Positions 24,093-34,235 are shown, counted from the first letter of the stretch. The stretch is 64,000 bases of DNA from Sordaria brevicollis (GCA_033439795.1 JAUTDP010000003.1:1-64000), one strand, 5' to 3'. The notes: a model not told the origin generated them from the letters alone. Numbers and translations are program-made.

Positions 24093-27000
24093 ATGGCGGC
24101 GGCAACATCGCTGGGGGTTCACCAGCCCATTGGACTGCGACATGCCATCGACGAGGGCTTCCTCTCTCCAAACCCTCCTCCTTCGTCCTATACTTGGGAG
24201 ATCTTTGTCGACCGACATGGACACGGCCACACCAATACCGAGTGCGAAGACGAGCTGTTGACCACCAAGACGTGCGTCATCTGGTCCCGCGGCGGCATCT
24301 TTCGAAAGAGCTTCAGATTCGACATTGAGAACGAACAGGTCACCCAAGCTCTCCTCACCTATTTCCCCACCTCGACAGACTCGCATCCCATCGTCAATGC
24401 TGCCTCTTCACAGCCCGAGAAACAGAAACCGTCGACCGAACAGACTAAAACCGAAAAGCAAGACGACGCGAAATCACCACTTGCCCGAGCCCTCGTCGTC
24501 TTCCTCAAGACCCAAGCCCACATCTACTTCCTCTCCGGAACCAGCCATGTCGTCCACATGCCCTTCGAGGTCGAGTCGGCCTGTGCCGCTCCCATTGGCG
24601 TCATCATCCAACGCAAACAGCAAGCGAACAATACCCTACCCGTCACCTTGCGCTTGCCCAAGGTTCCGCCCAACTCCTTCGTCTCGTCGCAGCAGTCTCA
24701 AAATACGCCCGGTACCGAGTTCTCCATCAAAGGCCTTGGCCGGCCCAAGGCGCTCCCCTTGAATCTGAGCAACACTTTGGAAAACATGTGGCAGCCACCC
24801 ATGGAGACCCCCGACAGCCCTTGGCCACGGCTTGTCTGTCTGACTGACCCGTTGCTCGAGATCGGTTTGGTAGTCACCAACCCAGAGAAGGAAAAGACAC
24901 ACAAGAGACGTCAAGGAGGAGGAGCCTCTTCTACTTCCAAGTTCCTCAGTCCCGCCGAAGAGATTGTCCATGTGGAAGCAATCAAGATCCCTGGCTATGC
25001 CTCTGCCTCGCATGGTGAGGCCTGCATCGCTGTGACCGTTAACAGAGAGAACAGCAGGTACAGCGTTTGGCGCTTGACCTACCTGGAAAACCAAGACCCC
25101 TTCATTGGCAACAAGAAGAAGAAACCTGTCAAGTCGACTCGCAGACGCAGTTCCATGGCGCCGGGCATACCCAGTGGTGCCAGTACCCCTATCCACCCCG
25201 CCATCAGGGATAGCTTTGGTGCTCCCCTACCTGGCAAGAAGCCACGGAAAAGCGTCAGGATCGACGAGCGTGAAAAGGAAAAGGACAAGGGACGGGCGCT
25301 GGAGGGCGTCTTGAGTTCTCTCGACCCGCAAAAGGCTGATGATGCCGCCCGCCGACAATCTCGCCGAGTAAGCTCTCTGTTGGCCAGAGCTGACCTGTCC
25401 GCATCCCAGGAAAGGGCTAGTTTCTCAGACCAAACACTACATGGCGTCCATGGTGGTAGAAGGGGAGACTCACTGGCTAGTCAACGCACCCGCATGAGTG
25501 GTGCTTACGGCGGTTTACATCTTGGGGGCTCCTTCAACCATGGCCTCAACAGCCTAGCCGAGGCACCTGTTGACTCCCTGCTGGAAGAGCTTCGTGCTGG
25601 TGGTGACTTTGAGGGCTTTCACAACATGGGCTTGGATGATCACGAGTTCGAAGGACTAACCCACGAGATGCTCTTCGACAAGGTTCACAGCTTCTCCATG
25701 GACAACGTCAACGTCCGCTACTCTCTTGCCAACAAGCCGGCCAAGACGCATTCCAAAGTCTTCATTCTTGTTGGCCCTCCTACTGCCACTGACGAACAGG
25801 GCCGTGTCCAGATCCTCCTTGGAATCCAAGATGTTGTCGACAAGAGATTGCAGCTCTTGACTTTGCATGTTCCGCATCCCGTCCCAGGATCAACCCTCGA
25901 CCCAGCCACATCAGGACTCTCCTCCTCCAAGATTCCCATGATCTTTAGTGAGATTCGAAGGGCGCAAAACGTCATTGACTCGTGCAAAGTTACAGACGGA
26001 ACGGAGGAATCCATTCTCATCCTCTCCGAGTTCAAAGCTGGTGGCAGAGAGCTGAGCCTGCAGTCTCCATGGAGCCAGCTTATCACTCTAGATACAACTC
26101 TCTTTCGAGCCGATGATTGTAACAGCCTCAGCTACTCGGGCACCCACAGGACGGCGTCGGTGGTCTCCAAGCCAGACGGAACCCGCCTTTCCCAGATTCG
26201 TATTGATGCATTGTGCCATAGTTCTCCTCGCGGAGTCGTCGATCTTATGGACAAGCACGGCGCATTCCATCGCCTCCGTATCAAACTTCGCCCTTCCTCC
26301 TCTCAGGTCCGCAAGGCCTTGGATGTTTGCAAAAGTGTTCTTCCTTCTTCGCATGCTGATCGATTGCTGGCCGGCTGGTGGCATACCTCTCAGTGGCTTC
26401 AAGTTCTTAACCAACAGGCCGTGAATTGCGTCACTCCTGATCACGAATGGTCTTCTTTTGTCGTGTTTCTGCTGGCGAGCTTTATGGCTCTCGGGCATAC
26501 GAGTGAAACATTTCTGGTCGGGCTCGGCCGTGACGTCCGTGTTCTTGAATCGAACAGCAGTTGGGATACCATGGAGCTATACACCACCCCACTGGCATCT
26601 GCCGATTCACCATGGATGCAAAACAGGAGTTGGCAGTGGATTCTGGAAGATGGTCTTCTAGACGTTATCTCATCCAGCCAAGAGCCGCAATCACCAAGCT
26701 TCATGGCCCGCCACATTGAGCTTGCAAAAAGCTACATTGCATCTCCCGAAGGTATCGCAGCGTTTGGTGCTAATGGCTACCTCCCAACAGCCGTCGACAG
26801 AGCTCGCGAAAGTCGCAACAAGGCTGGCTGGAGTATTATGCTTGCACTCCATCTCCTCGTAGAAGAGCAGACGTTGAGTGTTTTGTCCCCTGAAGAAGTC
26901 TCGCCAGGTCAAAGCGATCTTAGGGCGGTCCTTTGGCAGCTTGCGAAATGGCTTGGTTGGCAGCAGTATGAGGAGCTCTACAGTCTTGGGGTGCAAGCAG

Positions 27001-30000
27001 ACTTGGGCACAGATGACTCTGGTATGTGTATTGGTTCCTGGTGCACGAATTCTTCAACTGACGTATCTGCAGCCCTTCTTTCACGACTGGCCATACCTCC
27101 ACCCAATTTCAACCCTTGTGTCTTGACCTGGATTCGCCAGCACTTCACCACCGATAACGGCCCCGACTTCCTCACACTTCCACAAGTCTATGCTGCCGCC
27201 GTATCCGGCGCTCGTTCGACCAATCCGAGGGAGAAGACGTGGCGTGACTTGACCCCAAGAACCTTTATGTTTAAGAAGCTGTTTGAGCTCCTCAAGTCAG
27301 CCAAGGATCGGTTCGAAGCTGTAGCAGCCATGCACGCTGCTGGGTTCACCCCACAAATCCTCGAGACCCTACCCGAGGCCATCTTGACACCCTTGCAAGA
27401 CTTCATCTTCATCTGTCAACCGAGCCCTCCCCTGGCTTGGCCCGCTGAGCTCCTCAAGCTGGTGAACCGGGCCGACGTCAGCACCATTCTCAAGCAGGTC
27501 AAGGTATCGAAGGCGATAGGATCGGAAGTTCAGCCACCTTCACATACAGCGAAATGGGACTTTCGTATGCTATGTCAGCATTTGGACGACTTGCAAGATC
27601 ACACCGAGGAGACTGATGCCTCAGAGAGACAATTGGTTGTTCGCACTCTGTTCAGAGAGGACAGGAGGCTAAATGAGGCGCAAAACCTCTTGTCCTCGGC
27701 CAAGTCTCGCGTGCTCCGGCTAGATCCCAAGCCAGAGTGGTCTGAATCGGAGTATCTGGAGAAGCAAAAGGAGCTGGTTACTACGGTGGCTACCAGCACG
27801 CTGGCTATCCCACCCGGCCGTGGCTTGCTTTACTACTCCTTGCGGTATCCGTTGCTGACTCAGAAGTACCACATCAGCGGCTTCAACCTGGCATGTATCA
27901 TCCGTCCTACTAACAACACTGTCAGTGTTGATAAGAGCCAGTTCACCGAAGAAAAGATCAACTGGGCTTTCTTCCATCAGGGCGTTGCCGGAGGCCTTGC
28001 GATATCACCACAAGCCAAGGGCATCGACACGTCGTGGATTCTCTACAACAAGCCCGGCCAGGACCTCAGCAACCGACATGCAGGCTTCCTGCTTGCCCTC
28101 GGCCTGAATGGCCACCTCAAGTCTGTCGCCAAGTGGGTAGCGTTTAAGTACCTTACTCCGAAGCACACCATGACTTCGATCGGTCTTCTCCTCGGTCTCG
28201 CTGCTTCGTATATCGGGACCATGGACTCTCTGATCACCAGACTGCTATCCGTTCATGTCACCCGCATGCTCCCGCGAGGTGCGGCGGAACTGAACCTCTC
28301 CAAGCACACGCAAACAACAGGCATCATGGGCATCGGCTTGCTTTACTGCAACAGCCAACATCGACGCATGAGCGAAATCATGATGTCGGAAATCGAGCAC
28401 GTTGAGGACGGCGAGGAAGAAGACCCTCTCCGCGATGAATCCTACCGTCTCGCCGCCGGCTTTGCCTTGGGGTTCATCAACCTCGGCAAAGGCAACGACC
28501 TGAAGGGACTGCGAGACATGCGCCTTACCGAGAAGCTGCTCACCATTGCCACGGCCACCAAGCGTGTGGAACTTGTGCACGTCCTGGATCGATCCGCTGC
28601 CGCCGCCGTTGTTTCTGTGGCCTTGATCTTCATGAAGTCGGAGGACCATATCGTGGCACGGAAGATCGATGTCCCTGACACCGTGCTGCAGTTTGACTAC
28701 GTCCGTCCTGACATTCTACTGCTTCGCACAATGGCTAAGCACATCATCCTCTGGAAGGGCATAACCCCCTCATTCACTTGGATCAAGACAGGCCTTCCAC
28801 AGGAGTACCAAGCTCGTCACCGCTTGACATCCACCACTCGTCTACAAAGCAAAGACCTCCCCTTCTTCTCCATCCTCGGTGGTCTCTGCTTCGCTTTGGG
28901 TCTGCGTTTCGCCGGGTCCGGCAATATCCAGGTGCGCGATCTCTTGGTGCACTACCTTGACGAGTTCATCCGTCTCGTTTCCATGCCAAAAGGCAACTTC
29001 GACTCTGAGCTCGCTCGCTCCAACGCGCGCATGTGCATGGACCTGGTAGCCCTTTCCTGCGCAACCGTGATGGCAGGCACCGGCGACCTGGTAATCCTGC
29101 GCCGACTCCGCGCCTTGCATGGAAGAGACAACAAGGAAACCACATACGGCAGTCACATGGCCTGCCACATGGCCATCGGCGCTCTGTTCCTCGGGTACGG
29201 CACCGCTACCTTTGGCAATAGCGACCTCGCCGTCGCCGCGCTCATCGTGGCTTTCTATCCCATCTTCCCCACCACAGTCCAAGATAACAGAGCTCACCTA
29301 CAAGCCTTCCGACACTTTTGGGTACTAGCCACCGACCCGCGCTGTCTGGTAGCCAAGGACGGAGCCACCGGCCAGAGCCTGAACGTCCCCGTTCTCATCT
29401 CACTCAGACGCAACAGCCCCTCTGCCCGTGCCGCCGCTGCCAACACAGCCAGTGACTCCCCGTTCGAGTCATCGTCAGAGGGCGTCATTATCCGCCGCCA
29501 GACTCCCTGCTTGTTACCACCCCTAGACGACGTCTTGCGCGTCACGACGGACGCTGGACAGCAAGGGTACTGGAATTTGACGATTGACTTTGATACCAAC
29601 CCCAGTCTCATAGACCAATTTAGGCAGAACCAAACCTTGTGCTTAAGAAGGAGACCAGCCTTCGAGGCAGCCTTTCCCGCCACTCTGCGCGCTTTAGGAA
29701 GGGAGATGGGCCCCCTTGCTGAGAACGGGCAGCAAAAGGATCCATTCGAGTGGGTCTTTGGTCTCGGTGCTGATGCTGCCGGCATACACACAGACAATTC
29801 CCACGGGCTAGGAGAGCTAGCAAAATTAACCCACGCCGAAAGAGCAGTAGTAATGGACCGTCTCGGTTCAGGTGGCGGGGTGGGAGAGGGGGAGGGTGCG
29901 ACGACGTTTGTTGATGCGAGGCTTGTGCTCGAAAATGATTTATTCACAGGTGGAATGCCGAGCAGAGAGAAGTTAATGGGGTTGAGGTTGTTGTTTGAGT

Positions 30001-30509
30001 GGATGGAGCGGAGACGGGGGTTGTCTTTGTCTGTTGAGTCCATGTCCCCTGGGGCTGTTTCTGTTTCTTCTGTTTCGGGTGCGGGTGCGGGTGCGTTACC
30101 GGCGTTGGGAACGATTCCTGAGGTGCCGGTTGCTGGTGGGACGTTGGCGGGGAGGTACGGGGTGCAGGCGACGGGTGGGAAGGGATATGGATATGGATAT
30201 GGATATGGACATGGGAAGGGTAAAGCGAGGGGACATTCACATTCACATGGACATCACTCACATGGACCGACGACGAGGAGTAAAGCACAAGGGAGGAAGA
30301 AGATGTCGGTGGAGGATGATGATGAGAAGGAGGAGCATGAGCATGGGCTGAAGTGGGATGAGGTGCGTGAGGGCTCTGGACCTGGTACGGGACGTGGAGT
30401 GGTGTCGGGGAATAACATGAATTGGTGGATGAGGGATAGTGTTATTGAGGATTTGAAGGGACGGGTTTGGATGGTTGGTAGGGAGGGGGAGGAGGAGGAG
30501 GAGGGTTGA
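24093..30509 (+). CDS. apc1: Apc1 / BimE, anaphase-promoting complex scaffold (two exons, about 2121 aa)
   Basis: Apc1 is the largest scaffold of the anaphase-promoting complex, the ubiquitin ligase that drives metaphase exit. The start is CCATGGCG at 24093. The N-terminal half carries a beta-propeller region (IGLRHAIDEGF, SYTWEIFVDRHG). Between about residues 1340 and 1740 are proteasome/cyclosome repeats with typical Gly/Ala helices: SIGLLLGLAASYIGTMDSL, GIMGIGLLYC, RLAAGFALGFINLGKG, ILGGLCFALGLRFAGSGN and HMAIGALFLGYGTATFGN. The frame is open throughout, but 27022-27072 has every mark of an intron (GTATGT, ACTGAC branch, CTGCAG) and is 51 nt with no stop. Removing it joins DDS to ALLSRL. 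The last roughly 130 residues are low-complexity (Gly-Tyr, His-Ser and Glu runs). The gene is divergent from vps41, with about 970 bp between the ATGs. Confidence 0.93.
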   Translation: MAAATSLGVHQPIGLRHAIDEGFLSPNPPPSSYTWEIFVDRHGHGHTNTECEDELLTTKTCVIWSRGGIFRKSFRFDIENEQVTQALLTYFPTSTDSHPIVNAASSQPEKQKPSTEQTKTEKQDDAKSPLARALVVFLKTQAHIYFLSGTSHVVHMPFEVESACAAPIGVIIQRKQQANNTLPVTLRLPKVPPNSFVSSQQSQNTPGTEFSIKGLGRPKALPLNLSNTLENMWQPPMETPDSPWPRLVCLTDPLLEIGLVVTNPEKEKTHKRRQGGGASSTSKFLSPAEEIVHVEAIKIPGYASASHGEACIAVTVNRENSRYSVWRLTYLENQDPFIGNKKKKPVKSTRRRSSMAPGIPSGASTPIHPAIRDSFGAPLPGKKPRKSVRIDEREKEKDKGRALEGVLSSLDPQKADDAARRQSRRVSSLLARADLSASQERASFSDQTLHGVHGGRRGDSLASQRTRMSGAYGGLHLGGSFNHGLNSLAEAPVDSLLEELRAGGDFEGFHNMGLDDHEFEGLTHEMLFDKVHSFSMDNVNVRYSLANKPAKTHSKVFILVGPPTATDEQGRVQILLGIQDVVDKRLQLLTLHVPHPVPGSTLDPATSGLSSSKIPMIFSEIRRAQNVIDSCKVTDGTEESILILSEFKAGGRELSLQSPWSQLITLDTTLFRADDCNSLSYSGTHRTASVVSKPDGTRLSQIRIDALCHSSPRGVVDLMDKHGAFHRLRIKLRPSSSQVRKALDVCKSVLPSSHADRLLAGWWHTSQWLQVLNQQAVNCVTPDHEWSSFVVFLLASFMALGHTSETFLVGLGRDVRVLESNSSWDTMELYTTPLASADSPWMQNRSWQWILEDGLLDVISSSQEPQSPSFMARHIELAKSYIASPEGIAAFGANGYLPTAVDRARESRNKAGWSIMLALHLLVEEQTLSVLSPEEVSPGQSDLRAVLWQLAKWLGWQQYEELYSLGVQADLGTDDSGMCIGSWCTNSSTDVSAALLSRLAIPPPNFNPCVLTWIRQHFTTDNGPDFLTLPQVYAAAVSGARSTNPREKTWRDLTPRTFMFKKLFELLKSAKDRFEAVAAMHAAGFTPQILETLPEAILTPLQDFIFICQPSPPLAWPAELLKLVNRADVSTILKQVKVSKAIGSEVQPPSHTAKWDFRMLCQHLDDLQDHTEETDASERQLVVRTLFREDRRLNEAQNLLSSAKSRVLRLDPKPEWSESEYLEKQKELVTTVATSTLAIPPGRGLLYYSLRYPLLTQKYHISGFNLACIIRPTNNTVSVDKSQFTEEKINWAFFHQGVAGGLAISPQAKGIDTSWILYNKPGQDLSNRHAGFLLALGLNGHLKSVAKWVAFKYLTPKHTMTSIGLLLGLAASYIGTMDSLITRLLSVHVTRMLPRGAAELNLSKHTQTTGIMGIGLLYCNSQHRRMSEIMMSEIEHVEDGEEEDPLRDESYRLAAGFALGFINLGKGNDLKGLRDMRLTEKLLTIATATKRVELVHVLDRSAAAAVVSVALIFMKSEDHIVARKIDVPDTVLQFDYVRPDILLLRTMAKHIILWKGITPSFTWIKTGLPQEYQARHRLTSTTRLQSKDLPFFSILGGLCFALGLRFAGSGNIQVRDLLVHYLDEFIRLVSMPKGNFDSELARSNARMCMDLVALSCATVMAGTGDLVILRRLRALHGRDNKETTYGSHMACHMAIGALFLGYGTATFGNSDLAVAALIVAFYPIFPTTVQDNRAHLQAFRHFWVLATDPRCLVAKDGATGQSLNVPVLISLRRNSPSARAAAANTASDSPFESSSEGVIIRRQTPCLLPPLDDVLRVTTDAGQQGYWNLTIDFDTNPSLIDQFRQNQTLCLRRRPAFEAAFPATLRALGREMGPLAENGQQKDPFEWVFGLGADAAGIHTDNSHGLGELAKLTHAERAVVMDRLGSGGGVGEGEGATTFVDARLVLENDLFTGGMPSREKLMGLRLLFEWMERRRGLSLSVESMSPGAVSVSSVSGAGAGALPALGTIPEVPVAGGTLAGRYGVQATGGKGYGYGYGYGHGKGKARGHSHSHGHHSHGPTTRSKAQGRKKMSVEDDDEKEEHEHGLKWDEVREGSGPGTGRGVVSGNNMNWWMRDSVIEDLKGRVWMVGREGEEEEEG

Positions 30510-32040
30510 TGTTTAGGTGGGTAGGTGGAGTGATAGTTGTCGGTGTGGTTGACCGGAGGGGAATGAGGCATGGGCTATGATAGTGTAGAGTCGAAGTGTA
30601 GTGTAGTGTAGGGGTACTGTACATGTACATAGGTAGGCGTATGTATATCTGGACTTTAATAATGTCGGCCAGCTTTAAAGGATTACTACTGTCCACCTAT
30701 ACGCCCATCCACCTCTTGGTCGGGAAGTTAGGTGGATTATAAACGTTGTATGGATGTTAAATTGATTATCGCCCTTAATATTTGCAACAAGAGTTAATAC
30801 CTCCCATGATATTATCACAAATAGTATAGGACGTTACCTACATGTACGCACCAAATTTGTCACGGACACTAAGACGTATAATAAAAGATGCAAGAAATGT
30901 TCTGTTTGACAGACAGAACTCAATACACCTAATGCACGCTTATATCGCCGTATCCGACAGGCCCGACAGGGTGAGCCTTCGCTTCCAAGAGGAAGCCGTA
31001 ACAAAATTCTTTGACGAATACAGTAGGAAATTCCAGTCGCCAGGGAAAACACAGCAACGCAATGGGTTGGATATGTGTGGCTAGAGGTAAGACCTAGGTA
31101 GTTCCGGTGCTATTCACTCGTAGTCCGTTGGTGTAATGGTGATACTGCCTACCTACCCCTTGGTCCTTCTCTCGGTAGGAGTGAGGGCGTCACATTCGGT
31201 GTAGATCGAGGGGGTGGAAGTTATTGGTAAGAGTCTAGTACAGGTCACGCTTTCTATGGTTTTTATTTTGTTATCTCCTTTTGGATCTTTGAATCTCCGC
31301 TGATTACACATGGACCTTCAAGACAAGTAAAAGTCAAACTTCCATGTCCACGACAAATTCTCGAATCTCTCGCATGTGGATCCAAGCGTTTGTTCCAGAA
31401 AAAGATCGCTTTCTACCTTATTCTTCGCTCTAACCCACTCTAGTCTCGTCCACGTATCTAGTCTACTACTGTAGCCCATCCCAAGCAGCATTCCTACTAC
31501 ATCCTTTCACTCTCCATACCTCTACTCTAATCATTCCTTCCAGTCACAACCCATCCCGACTTGAGCACACTCCCATTTTTTTCACCTGCTGACGCTGCTG
31601 CGTTTAGGTGCTTTCCGGTTTCGGTCAAGGTTATACTCCTCCCACGTTTTTTCGAATGATGATGCCTCGCCCTCGCCATTTCCATTCTTACTTCTTTCCC
31701 AGCCTGTTGGGCCGAATGTCGTGATATGGACATGTCTCTCGGAGGCAGACGTAGATGCAGATGCAGACGAAGATGCAGACGCAGACCCAGATGCAGACCC
31801 AGACCCAGACCCAGACCCAGACCCAGACCCAGAGCCAGATGCAATCCCAGACCCAGATGCAATCCCAGACCCAGACCCAGATGCAATCCCAGACGCAATC
31901 CCAGCACCCCCCATCATCTCCTCCAGTCCCTCCAGTCCCTCCAGCTCTTCATCCCCAAGTTCCCCCTCCCCCTCCCCCTCCCCCTCCCACTCCTCCCCTT
32001 GCTCCCCCTCAAATCCACCCCTAGAGTACGATTCCCTCTC
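30510..32040. other. Intergenic, no convincing gene
   Basis: Normal composition. An 80-codon ORF at 30842-31084 has no recognisable feature. A hexanucleotide array lies at 31745-31905. A TGGTGTAATGG word near 31130 resembles a tRNA A box, but no B box or stems follow. Confidence 0.55.
31745..31905. repeat. Hexanucleotide array (CAGACC / CAGATG units)
   Basis: About 160 bp of imperfect 6-bp units, mostly CAGACC with CAGATG and CAATCC variants. Because the unit is six bases, all three frames stay open on both strands. This explains the apparent Asp-Pro and Gly-Ser ORFs here. It lies in the 3' flank of the small minus-strand gene. Confidence 0.85.
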
Positions 32041-32490
32041 CTACTTCTTATCATCCTTCTTAGGCGGTTCGTAAGAGCTCGAAGTCGAACACGTCTTGCT
32101 GCCGCAGTCCTTTTTCACTTTGGTGATCAGGGTGCACGTGTTGCAGTCGTTCTTGCCCGAGGTGGCGACTACTTTGCGGACTTCTTCTTCGGTGCACCTT
32201 TTTTGGGGTAAGGGGGGTATACAGGTTAGTTTGGAGGGAGTGGTTGAGAGGGGGGTTGGGAAGGGTTTTTGGGGAGGATGGGGTAAGGGAGGGGTGGGGG
32301 GGGGGGGGGGGGGGGGAAGGGGGGGAGAAAGCGGTGTAGAAAGAAGGGGAGGGGGAGGAAGGGGAGGGAGGGGAGGAAGGGAAGGGGAAAGAAGGGGAAG
32401 GGAAAGAAGGGAGCAAAGGGAAAAGGGAAGAAGGGGAAGGGAAAGAATGGGAAGGGAAAAGGGGGAGTAAATGTGGAAGTGGACTTACAT
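32041..32490 (-). CDS. Small cysteine-containing protein A, start codon split by an intron (52 aa)
   Basis: The coding exon is 32197-32041 and reads G-TGC-ACC to TAG. Its first base completes an ATG whose A and T lie at 32490-32489, upstream of a 291-nt intron (GTAAGT donor, perfect ACTAAC branch near 32235-32240, AAG acceptor at 32198). The AT is in a good fungal context (GCCAACAT-G), and a TATAAA lies about 165 bp upstream. The product starts MCTEEEV, has a CNTC pair and ends with K-x-DCGSKTC-x3-S-x-YEPP and a Lys/Asp tail. There is no signal peptide. The same DCGS-x-TC-x2-SS-x-Y-x-PP block recurs in the divergent gene at 33633-33889, which also has the split start. The family is unrecognised. 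The five cysteines could bind metal or form disulfides, but that is a guess. Confidence 0.65.
32341..32466 (+). repeat. Near-pure purine tract inside the intron of gene A
   Basis: About 125 bp of almost only A and G on the plus strand, with one C and one T interrupting. A run of 21 consecutive G (32296-32316) and further G-runs lie just before it. On the transcribed strand of gene A it is a pyrimidine-rich intron. It could form triplex or G-quadruplex structures. Confidence 0.85.
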
Positions 32491-32652
32491 GTTGGCTGTT
32501 ATGTTGGTTTGGTGGATTGCAATATGTAACTGTTGATGATGATGATGCTGTTAGCGAATGTTGTTGTGTTGTTGCTCGGACTGTGATGATGAAATGGATG
32601 TGTGAGTGATGCCGAGAAGAAAATGCTCACATCCCCGGGAGATTGATGTCCC

Positions 32653-32658
32653 TTTATA
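32653..32658 (-). promoter_or_regulatory. TATA box of small gene A
   Basis: TATAAA on the minus strand, about 165 bp upstream of the split start codon. It is comparable in position to the TATA word of gene B. Confidence 0.4.
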
Positions 32659-33482
32659 CCCAAATCCAAACCCAAAACCATACCTCTAGGTAGCAACTTC
32701 CAACCGCCAACTTCCTCCTTCCTTCCTTCCCGTCTTGCATGTCTCGATCACTCTATTCAAGTTTGCACCTTCCCCGGGCAATCATCAACGAGTTAGGGTT
32801 CTGGAATCTCAATCCGAGAAAAAGTACAGTATCGACGGAAACAACCATGAGCAAGTTGTTAGATTCAGCGCCGGTCGTACATGACAAAATGACACACCAT
32901 TCTTTGCTCCATCTACACTTTGAAGTATGAAAACATGTAAAGTTTGCCCACACCGAAGCTGCTCTGCTGCTCCCTAACAAATACGTTATAAGTGAGTTTG
33001 ACCATCAAGAACTAACGGTCCAACATCAAGGAAACATCTTCTCCCCGAGTCCCCGGATTTTGTAGCGTCCATAGGTAGAGGTATCGACAAACACATTCGA
33101 GATTTACATGGTTACACTAACACCTCTAAACACCTGGTCTAGACACCAACAGAACTGACGAGTGACGACTTGACGTAGTCGAGACTACATGTACCTCTAC
33201 CGACGGTCCGACGGGACTTTGAGCATACCTCTATATGTAACCAACACGACTCGACTAGAAACAAACATACCTAGTTATCTGAGTTATCTGAAAGCCCGGT
33301 ATTACTAACTTTGGTTGCTCTTTGAGGTCACAAGTGGAACTCACAAGCAGGGCATGTTTGACGTCCCAGATCCAGATCTCTGACACACGATCTGAGGTAT
33401 GTCGCAACCAATGTGAATGAACAAAGGGAGATACCTAGATATCAGCAAGACAGGCGCTTGCAGGTAAAGGGAGATAGATGGA

Positions 33483-33490
33483 TATATAAG
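33483..33490 (+). promoter_or_regulatory. TATA box of small gene B
   Basis: TATATAAG lies about 145 bp upstream of the proposed split start codon of the gene at 33633-33889. Confidence 0.4.
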
Positions 33491-33632
33491 GTAAACCCCT
33501 TGCGCCCTTGGTAACTCCCAGGTAACACTCTATGGACACTTACCTCTACCTCTACCTCCACCTCTAACAATAATAAACACTCAACTACCCAACTCACCCA
33601 ACCCCCTATAGTAACCCCCCACACTCACGATA

Positions 33633-33889
33633 ATGTAACCCTCCAAACCCAATGTCTAGTAAATAAACATTTCTAACCAAGCCAAAATAGGTGCACAACC
33701 CTGCAAATCCCCGTCCTCGTTTCCAGTGGCAGTGCCAACGGTACTAGTAACAAAAGTAGTAGCGGATCTAACTACAAGATGGAAACAATCAAGACCGACT
33801 GCGGCTCTTCCACATGTCCCCAGTCATCAGCTTATCGGCCGCCTATCAAGATTGAAGTTGAGGGTAATTTGAGGAGGGAGGCGATTTAA
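33633..33889 (+). CDS. Small protein B, paralog of A with the same split start codon (66 aa)
   Basis: The main exon 33691-33889 begins G-TGC-ACA and runs open to TAA. A 56-nt intron (33635-33690; weak donor GTAACC, TCTAAC branch, ATAG acceptor) would join it to AT at 33633-33634, giving MCTTLQI. This is the same phase and position as in gene A. The C-terminal half has I-K-x-DCGSSTC-PQSSAYRPP, matching gene A's DCGSKTC block. In place of A's CNTC pair, B has SNYK, so two cysteines are lost. A Ser/Asn-rich linker is added after the N-terminus. The pair is divergent with about 1.1 kb between the starts. The weak donor leaves open that B is a decayed copy. Confidence 0.5.
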
Positions 33890-33992
33890 TTCTTGACACA
33901 AATTTGGGAGAATGGGTTAGTGTGAGCAACGCACACAAGTAGGTTGGAAAGGGCAAGATGGGTCTGTCAGTGTCAGTGGGTGACTGGGTTAG

Positions 33993-34235
33993 TAAATGGT
34001 AGATGGTAGATGGTAGATGGTAGATGGTAGATGGTAGATGGTAGATGGTAGATGGTAGATGGTAGATGGTGGATGGTAGATGGTAGATGGTAAATGGTAA
34101 ATGGTAAATGGTAGATGGTAGATGGTAAATGGTAAATGGTAAATGGTAAATGGTAAATGGTAAATGGTAAATGGTAAATGGTAAATGGTAAATGGTAAAT
34201 GGTAAATGGTAAATGGTAAATGGTAAATGGTAGAT
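33993..34235. repeat. Heptanucleotide minisatellite (GGTAGAT / GGTAAAT)
   Basis: About 34 uninterrupted 7-bp units. The left third is GGTAGAT with one GGTGGAT. Then come short alternating blocks, and the right half is a long homogeneous GGTAAAT block ending in one GGTAGAT. The blockwise arrangement of variants indicates expansion of local units. It creates a repetitive, meaningless minus-strand ORF. Confidence 0.9.

Noticed and set aside
30842..31084. 80-codon plus-strand ORF starting ATG
   Set aside because: No recognisable domain, no promoter or intron evidence and no paralog in the window. Length is within chance expectation for this base composition.
31118..31200. tRNA-like start TCCGTTGGTGTAATGG
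   Set aside because: Resembles an A box, but no B box and no pairing acceptor or T stems follow within tRNA length.
31527..32211. Overlapping ORFs with Asp-Pro, Gly-Ser and Gln-Thr repeats
   Set aside because: All arise from one hexanucleotide array, which stays open in every frame. Real coding evidence begins only with the spliced small gene at 32041.
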